A program made the translations under genes and the position numbers. Positions 59,180 through 64,000 of a DNA stretch of 64,000 bases are shown here, piece after piece. The stretch comes from Mesorhizobium sp. YC-39 (GTDB taxonomy: Bacteria; Pseudomonadota; Alphaproteobacteria; Rhizobiales; Rhizobiaceae). The stretch spans positions 124,001-188,000 of the forward strand of contig NZ_JAOWPS010000006.1 of NCBI RefSeq assembly GCF_025753795.1. Direction: 5' to 3'. How positions within the stretch are numbered: the stretch's first letter is position 1; each line of letters opens with the position of its first letter. The notes under the pieces are model-generated. The model was not told where the DNA came from, made no database searches, and was given only the letters and a program-made list of their open reading frames with translations.

Positions 59180-61117
59180 ATGCGCCACATCATGGCCAAG
59201 AGCCTCGCCCCCACCGACGGCGTTCGCGACTATCTGGCGGCGCAGGAAAAAAAATCGCTGCTGCGCTTCCTGACCTGCGGTTCGGTCGACGATGGCAAGT
59301 CGACGCTGATCGGTCGCCTTTTGTCCGATACCAAACAGATTTTCGAAGACCAGCTCGCCGCACTCGAGCGCGACTCGCGTAAGCACGGCACGACGGGCGA
59401 CGACATCGATTTCGCGCTGCTGGTCGACGGCCTCGAAGCCGAGCGCGAGCAGGGCATCACCATCGACGTCGCCTATCGCTTCTTCGCCACGCCGAAACGC
59501 AAGTTCATTGTTGCCGACACGCCCGGCCACGAACAATACACGCGCAACATGGCCACCGGCGCATCGACCGCGGATCTTGCCATCGTGCTGATCGACGCTC
59601 GTCAAGGTGTGCTGCGCCAGACAAGGCGCCATTCGATCATTGCCTCGCTGCTCGGCATCCGGCACGTCGTTCTTGCCGTCAACAAGATCGATCTCGTCGG
59701 CTTCGACAAGGCCGTCTTTGAACGCATCATCGAGGACTATCGGCAGTTCTCGCACAAGCTCGGCTTCGAGACGATCGTGCCCATTCCGATGTCGGCCCGT
59801 TATGGCGACAACGTCACCAGCCGCTCCGACAAGACGGATTGGTACTCCGGGCCGACGCTGATCGAGCACCTGGAGACGGTTTCGGTGGACGAAGCCGCGG
59901 TCGAGCTGCCGTTTCGTTTTCCGGTGCAGTATGTGAACCGACCCAACCTCGACTTTCGCGGTTTTGCCGGCACGATCGCTTCCGGCTCGGTCTCGCAAGG
60001 TGACGAGGTCGTCGTTGCCAAATCCGGTAAGTCGTCGCGCGTCAAGCGCATCGTTGCCCATGGCGGCGATCTGAACCAGGCAGTGGCGGGTCAGGCCATC
60101 ACCCTTGTTCTCGACGACGAAGTCGAGGTCTCGCGCGGCAACATGCTGGTATCGCCGGCAGCGCGGCCACAGGTTGCCGACCAGTTCGCCGCCAACATCG
60201 TCTGGTTCGACGAGCACGCACTGTTGCCGGGCCGCTCCTATATCCTGCGCACCGAAACCGACCAGACCAGTGCCACCGTCACCGACCTGAAATACCGCGT
60301 CAATGTCAATGACTTCGCTCATGAGGCTGCCAAGTCGCTCGAAATGAACGAAGTCGGCATATGTAACCTCTCGACGCGGGCGCCGATCGCTTTCGATACA
60401 TTCGCCGAGAACCGCACCACTGGCGCCTTCATCCTGATCGACCGCATCACCAACGCCACGGTTGGTGCCGGGATGATCCTGCATTCGCTGCGCCGCGCCG
60501 AGAACATCCACTGGCAGTCCCTCGATGTCGGCAAGCGCGGCCGCGCCGACATGAAGAACCAGCGGTCCGCCGTGTTCTGGTTCACCGGGCTCTCGGGATC
60601 CGGCAAGTCGACTATCGCCAACCTCTTCGAGAAGAAGCTGTTCGCCACCGGGCGCCACACCTACATTCTGGACGGCGACAATGTCCGTCACGGCCTCAAT
60701 CGCGATCTCGGCTTCACCGACGCCGATCGCGTCGAAAACATTCGCCGTGTTGCGGAAGTGGCGCGCCTGATGGCCGATGCCGGGCTGATCGTCATCGTCT
60801 CCTTCATTTCACCGTTCAGCGCCGAGCGGCGCATGGCGCGCGAATTGATGGCCGATGGCGAATTCGTCGAAGTGTTTGTCGATACGCCCTTCGAGGAATG
60901 CGCCAGGCGCGATCCGAAGGGCCTCTATGCGCGGGCGCTGAATGGCGAGATCAAGAATTTCACCGGCGTCGATTCGCCGTACGAGGCTCCGGAAAACCCC
61001 GAAATCCACCTCAAGACGCTGGGCAAATCGGCCGAGGAGATGGTAGAGGCCCTGGAACTCTGGCTGAACGAGCGTGACATTGCAGAAGACCAATATGACA
61101 ACGGCGGCGGCATCTGA
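59180..61117 (+). CDS. cysNC: Bifunctional sulfate adenylyltransferase subunit 1 / APS kinase
   Basis: Protein of 645 residues. GTPase part: GSVDDGKSTLIGRLLSDTKQ (P-loop), ADTPGHEQYTRNMATGASTA, AVNKIDLVG; then two beta-barrel domains. From about residue 460: FWFTGLSGSGKSTIANLFEK (APS-kinase P-loop), DGDNVRHGLNRDLGFTDADR and GLYARALNGEIKNFTGVDSP. It makes APS and then PAPS, the sulfate donor for assimilation and for sulfated glycans. It overlaps the cysQ start. Confidence 0.96.
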   Translation: MRHIMAKSLAPTDGVRDYLAAQEKKSLLRFLTCGSVDDGKSTLIGRLLSDTKQIFEDQLAALERDSRKHGTTGDDIDFALLVDGLEAEREQGITIDVAYRFFATPKRKFIVADTPGHEQYTRNMATGASTADLAIVLIDARQGVLRQTRRHSIIASLLGIRHVVLAVNKIDLVGFDKAVFERIIEDYRQFSHKLGFETIVPIPMSARYGDNVTSRSDKTDWYSGPTLIEHLETVSVDEAAVELPFRFPVQYVNRPNLDFRGFAGTIASGSVSQGDEVVVAKSGKSSRVKRIVAHGGDLNQAVAGQAITLVLDDEVEVSRGNMLVSPAARPQVADQFAANIVWFDEHALLPGRSYILRTETDQTSATVTDLKYRVNVNDFAHEAAKSLEMNEVGICNLSTRAPIAFDTFAENRTTGAFILIDRITNATVGAGMILHSLRRAENIHWQSLDVGKRGRADMKNQRSAVFWFTGLSGSGKSTIANLFEKKLFATGRHTYILDGDNVRHGLNRDLGFTDADRVENIRRVAEVARLMADAGLIVIVSFISPFSAERRMARELMADGEFVEVFVDTPFEECARRDPKGLYARALNGEIKNFTGVDSPYEAPENPEIHLKTLGKSAEEMVEALELWLNERDIAEDQYDNGGGI

Positions 61118-61922
61118 CGATGAGCTGATGCTCGACCATTTCGAGCATCTTGCCTTAGCGGCCGGACGCGAGGTGATGCGCGTTTTCAATGCCGGCTGTG
61201 CGGTCGACCGGAAATCCGACTCGTCGCCGGTGACCGAGGCTGATCGCGAGAGCGAGAAGATCATTCTCGCCGGGTTGCGTGCCGCATTTCCTGGTATCCC
61301 TTGCGTTGCCGAGGAAGAGGCGTCAGCCGGCATCATGCCGCCAGATCTCGGCGACGCCTTCTTCCTGATCGATCCGCTCGACGGCACCAAGGAGTTCGTC
61401 AACCGCAGGACCGATTTCACCGTCAACATCGCGCTGGTTCGCCATGGCGTGCCGGAAATCGGCGTCGTCTTCGCGCCCTGCACCGGTCGTTTCTTTTCTG
61501 GCCGGCCGGGCAGGGCGGAAACAATCGAAGTCAATGACGACTACCAGATCACAGGCCGCCAGCCGATTTCGGCCAGGAAAGGTCTGTCCCCGCTGACCAT
61601 CGTCGCCAGTCGTTCGCACAACACGCCGGAGACCGATGCCTTCATCCGCGACCTCGGCGCCGCCGAGATCGTCTCGGTCGGCTCGTCGCTGAAATTCTGC
61701 CTTGTCGCCGCCGCCGAGGCGGATGTTTATCCGCGCTTCGGCCGCACCATGGAGTGGGACACGGCGGCCGGCGATGCGGTGCTGCGCGCCGCCGGCGGCA
61801 TGACGCGCACGCTCGACGGCAAGCCGCTCACCTATGGCAAGCGCGAGCAGGCCGACGACGAGGATTTTGCCAACCCGCATTTCATCGCCAGCGGCAAGGC
61901 CGGCGAACTGGAACCTGCCTGA
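61095..61922 (+). CDS. cysQ: 3'(2'),5'-bisphosphate nucleotidase
   Basis: Start taken at ATG 61095 inside the end of cysNC; GTG 61074 is possible. 275 residues of the inositol monophosphatase superfamily: SSPVTEADRESEKII, EEEASAG (metal), IDPLDGTKEFVNRRTDFTVN (metal-binding DPLDGT) and MEWDTAAGDAVLRAAGG. It hydrolyses PAP left after sulfate transfer from PAPS, keeping the pathway running. Placement with cysDNC supports the name. Confidence 0.93.
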   Translation: MTTAAASDDELMLDHFEHLALAAGREVMRVFNAGCAVDRKSDSSPVTEADRESEKIILAGLRAAFPGIPCVAEEEASAGIMPPDLGDAFFLIDPLDGTKEFVNRRTDFTVNIALVRHGVPEIGVVFAPCTGRFFSGRPGRAETIEVNDDYQITGRQPISARKGLSPLTIVASRSHNTPETDAFIRDLGAAEIVSVGSSLKFCLVAAAEADVYPRFGRTMEWDTAAGDAVLRAAGGMTRTLDGKPLTYGKREQADDEDFANPHFIASGKAGELEPA

Positions 61923-61931
61923 TATTTTTCC

Positions 61932-63074
61932 TTACGCGGCCGCAACCTGCTCCGAATTCGAACCGATATAGTTGCGGATCGTCTCGATGATACGGTCCTG
62001 GTCGATCTCGCTCAGATAAGGATGCATGGGCAGGCACAGGATGCGCTTCGGCAGCTCCTCCGAAACGGCAAGACCCGTCGGCGTGCGCGGGTAGTCGCGA
62101 TAGGCGACCTGGCTGTGCAGCGGTTTCACATAATAGATGACCGACGGAATGCCCTTTTCCCCGAGATGCGCCTTCAGCCCGTCGCGCTTCGGCGTCTCGA
62201 TGGCATATTGCGCCCAGGCCGAACGGCTGCCGTCCAGGTTGCGCGCCGCCCTGACGATGTCGCCCAGGCCTTCGGCGTAGCGCTTCGCAACCGCTTGCCG
62301 GGCAACCATCTCGTCTTCGAGAATGGCCAGCTTCTCGATCAGGATCGCCGCCTGCAGCGTGTCGAGTCGCGAATTGATGCCGACACGGACATTGTCATAT
62401 TGCGTTTCGCCCTTGCCGTGGAAGGCGAAGGAACGCAGCTTCTCGGCCAGCGCACTGTCGTTGGTGAACATCGCACCGCCATCGCCGTAGCAGCCGAGCG
62501 GCTTGGCCGGATAAAAGCTGGTCGAGCCGACGTGTCCGAACGAACCGCACATCTTGCCATCGGCCGAGCCACCCATCGACTGGGCGGCGTCCTCGATCAC
62601 CATCAGCCCTTCGCGGTTGGCGATCGCCATGATCGCCTCATAGTCGGCGGCAAGGCCGAACAGGTCGACGGGAATGATCGCCCTTGGCTTCAGCCGGCCT
62701 TCCTTCTTGATCATCGCGATCGCCGCCTCGAGGCTGGCGATATCGATGTTGTAGGTCTCGGGGTCGACATCGACGAAAATCGGCTCGGCCTTGGCCAGCG
62801 CCACCACTTCCGCCGTGGCGGCGAAGGTGAAGCTCGGCACGAACACCGCGTCACCTGGGCCAATGCCGGCCGCAAACAGCGGCAAGAGCAGCGCGTCGGT
62901 GCCGTTGGCGCAGGCCACGACATGCTTGGTGCCGATATAGGCGGCAAGCTTGTTCTCGAATGCGGTGACCTCTGGCCCGAGTATGTAGCGGCCGTCGTCG
63001 ACGACGCGGTCGATCGCGGCCTTCAACCGGTCGCGAATGCGTTCGCGCTGCGCTCCAAGATCGATGAACTGCAT
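61932..63074 (-). CDS. DegT/DnrJ/EryC1/StrS sugar aminotransferase (WbpE-like)
   Basis: Protein of 380 residues. IDLGAQRERIRDRLKAAIDR, GPEVTAFENKLAAYIGTKHV, ACANGTDALLLPLFAAGIGP, FVPSFTFAATAEVVALAKAE, then VIEDAAQSMGGSADGKMCG and SFYPAKPLGCYGDGGAM with the PLP lysine. The pattern matches WbpE/WlbC-type aminotransferases acting on UDP-3-keto sugars. It would add an amino group to a nucleotide sugar used in LPS or polysaccharide. It converges on cysQ with 9 bp between stops. Confidence 0.9.
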   Translation of the reverse strand: MQFIDLGAQRERIRDRLKAAIDRVVDDGRYILGPEVTAFENKLAAYIGTKHVVACANGTDALLLPLFAAGIGPGDAVFVPSFTFAATAEVVALAKAEPIFVDVDPETYNIDIASLEAAIAMIKKEGRLKPRAIIPVDLFGLAADYEAIMAIANREGLMVIEDAAQSMGGSADGKMCGSFGHVGSTSFYPAKPLGCYGDGGAMFTNDSALAEKLRSFAFHGKGETQYDNVRVGINSRLDTLQAAILIEKLAILEDEMVARQAVAKRYAEGLGDIVRAARNLDGSRSAWAQYAIETPKRDGLKAHLGEKGIPSVIYYVKPLHSQVAYRDYPRTPTGLAVSEELPKRILCLPMHPYLSEIDQDRIIETIRNYIGSNSEQVAAA

Positions 63075-63343
63075 GTCGGCCTCGTTCTAGCCAGATGGTC
63101 GGCGGGTTAGCCAGATAACTGGCCGCTGGTACCAGACTTGGGCCGGCCGAGAAAGCCGAACCGGCTAAACGGCGAATTGCCTAGGTGTCGCAGTCTGTTA
63201 CCTCTGTTTTCGAGCCTGTCTTGGCAAGATGGCGGAAATCCGGCCTTCGCAAGCCGTTGCCAGGCCTTTCAATCGCATCCTTCCGACCTGCGAAACATAA
63301 AGTGATCGCAGAGCCAGTGCTATTTCAGGGGTTCTCCGCCTGC
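63075..63343. other. Intergenic region, no gene seen
   Basis: About 270 bp between the aminotransferase start and the kinase stop. TAGCCAGAT occurs twice, about 20 bp apart (around 63089 and 63108). It should hold the promoter of the aminotransferase gene. Nothing else recognised. Confidence 0.4.
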
Positions 63344-64000
63344 TCAGGCGATTTCGTGCCGCCACGGCGGATTGGCACCGGCCCGCGATACCGTCACCGC
63401 CGCTGCCTTGGCGCCGAGCGCCAGCGTCTTGCGGATGGCACCTTCCGAAAGTGTGGCAAGAGCTGTCTTCGACAGCATGCCTTGCTCGTGCAGCGAGGCT
63501 AGGATGCCGGCATTGAACGTGTCGCCGGCGCCGACCGTGTCGACCACCTTGACCTTGTCCGGCATGACCGTGACCTTGTGCTCCCTGGTGTAGCCAACGG
63601 CGCCTTCTGCGCCATGGGTGACGACGATCAGCTTCGGGCCGCGATCCAACCAGTTGCTGACAACGTCTTCATGCGAGCCGGCTTCGCCGAACCAGTTCAG
63701 ATCCTCGTCGGAGAGCTTCACGATATCGGCCATCGCCATCATCGAGCGGATGCGCCTGAGATGCCTGGCCTTGTCGGGGATGAAATTTGGCCGGATGTTG
63801 GGATCGAGCATCATCAAGCGGCGCTCGTGCTCGCGCCGCATGAATTCCTCATAGGCTGATCCGGCCGGCTCCGAGATCAGGCTGATGGCGCCGAATAGCA
63901 TGGCTTCGATCTCGCTGCCGAGCTCCGGCAGGTCGTCGATGGTCAGCATGCGACCAGCCGTGTTCTCGTCGTAGAAAGTATAGGTCGCCTGGCCGTTGGT
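63344..64000 (-). CDS. PfkB-family carbohydrate kinase, C-terminal part
   Basis: The gene is cut by the right edge; 218 residues are seen. ATYTFYDENTAGRML near the edge, LMMLDPNIRPNFIPDK, IVKLSDEDLNWFG, and the PfkB signature VVDTVGAGDTFNAGILASLH with the catalytic aspartate. The DPNIRP and LSDEDL segments are usual in fructokinase-like PfkB proteins. It phosphorylates a sugar, likely fructose, from ATP. Fructose-6-phosphate is the entry to GDP-mannose, but a link to the glycan locus is only inference. Confidence 0.9.
   Translation of the reverse strand, partial: TNGQATYTFYDENTAGRMLTIDDLPELGSEIEAMLFGAISLISEPAGSAYEEFMRREHERRLMMLDPNIRPNFIPDKARHLRRIRSMMAMADIVKLSDEDLNWFGEAGSHEDVVSNWLDRGPKLIVVTHGAEGAVGYTREHKVTVMPDKVKVVDTVGAGDTFNAGILASLHEQGMLSKTALATLSEGAIRKTLALGAKAAAVTVSRAGANPPWRHEIA

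Noticed and set aside
59021..60691. 556-codon open frame on the minus strand
   Set aside because: It is antisense to cysNC, which has complete family motifs; GC-rich codon bias creates long antisense frames.
58233..61117. nodP/nodQ instead of cysD/cysNC
   Set aside because: The families are paralogous, but there are no nod genes or nod box nearby and cysQ follows, so the housekeeping name is preferred.
62022..63110. 362-codon plus-strand open frame
   Set aside because: Antisense to the DegT aminotransferase, which has the PLP lysine and all motifs.
1..64000. tRNA, rRNA or CRISPR array
   Set aside because: No cloverleaf-like sequence, rRNA segment or regularly spaced repeat was noticed by reading; a tRNAscan or CRISPR search could not be run.

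Overview
The window is GC-rich and reads like the chromosome of an alphaproteobacterium of the order Hyphomicrobiales. The protein flavour (bioY, a cysDNC sulfate-activation operon, a Wza/Wzc/CpsB set, a Tat-exported beta-helix protein) and an intergenic hairpin repeat at 424-472 and 54852-54900 suggest a Mesorhizobium-like organism. That placement is inference; there is no rRNA marker here.

Layout. 1-9.0 kb is ordinary metabolic sequence: the tail of an acyl-CoA synthetase, a DUF1499 membrane protein, a LacI-family regulator divergent from a four-gene polyamine-type ABC importer that runs into an MTAP-like phosphorylase, a metallo-beta-lactamase-fold hydrolase and bioY. From about 9.4 to 57.8 kb lies one very large surface-polysaccharide locus. 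From 58.2 kb come cysD, cysNC and cysQ, then a convergent sugar aminotransferase (DegT/WbpE type) and a PfkB kinase cut by the window edge.

The polysaccharide locus has several blocks. (a) 9.4-19.2 kb: a NusG/RfaH-like protein, a hairpin with an ops-like octamer in the leader, a large phosphoglycosyltransferase, gmd, glycosyltransferases, several methyltransferases, a Wzx flippase and a GT11-like fucosyltransferase. (b) 19.7-21.1 kb: a Wzy-like polymerase; then, on the other strand, a Tat-exported beta-helix lyase/hydrolase. (c) 23.6-28.9 kb: a coupled run of methyltransferase, SDR reductase, GT4 and a ManC-AGE fusion that can supply GDP-mannose. (d) 28.9-37.1 kb: two small exported proteins (SNase-like, FecR-like), a CpsB-type phosphatase, a Wza-type lipoprotein, a Wzc-type tyrosine autokinase, a membrane-anchored repeat protein and an O-antigen ligase/polymerase. 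(e) 37.3-48.9 kb: rmlACBD, methyltransferases, a 1,534-residue methyltransferase/three-glycosyltransferase protein, an RgpF-like protein and decayed genes. (f) 49.0-57.8 kb: an IS481 fragment, Wzm/Wzt exporter genes, a FlaA1-type dehydratase, a GT2, a small phosphoglycosyltransferase, an SDR and an O-antigen ligase.

Together these genes could make GDP-mannose, GDP-6-deoxy sugars and dTDP-L-rhamnose, build at least one heavily methylated glycan on a polyprenyl carrier, and export it by a Wzx/Wzy/Wzc/Wza route. A second, ABC-transporter route is present too, so two polymers may be encoded. Signs of reshuffling are frequent: one IS481 and one IS66-like remnant, an acetyltransferase remnant, two frameshifted methyltransferases, a within-gene AT-rich block, and a G9 tract at a gene junction.
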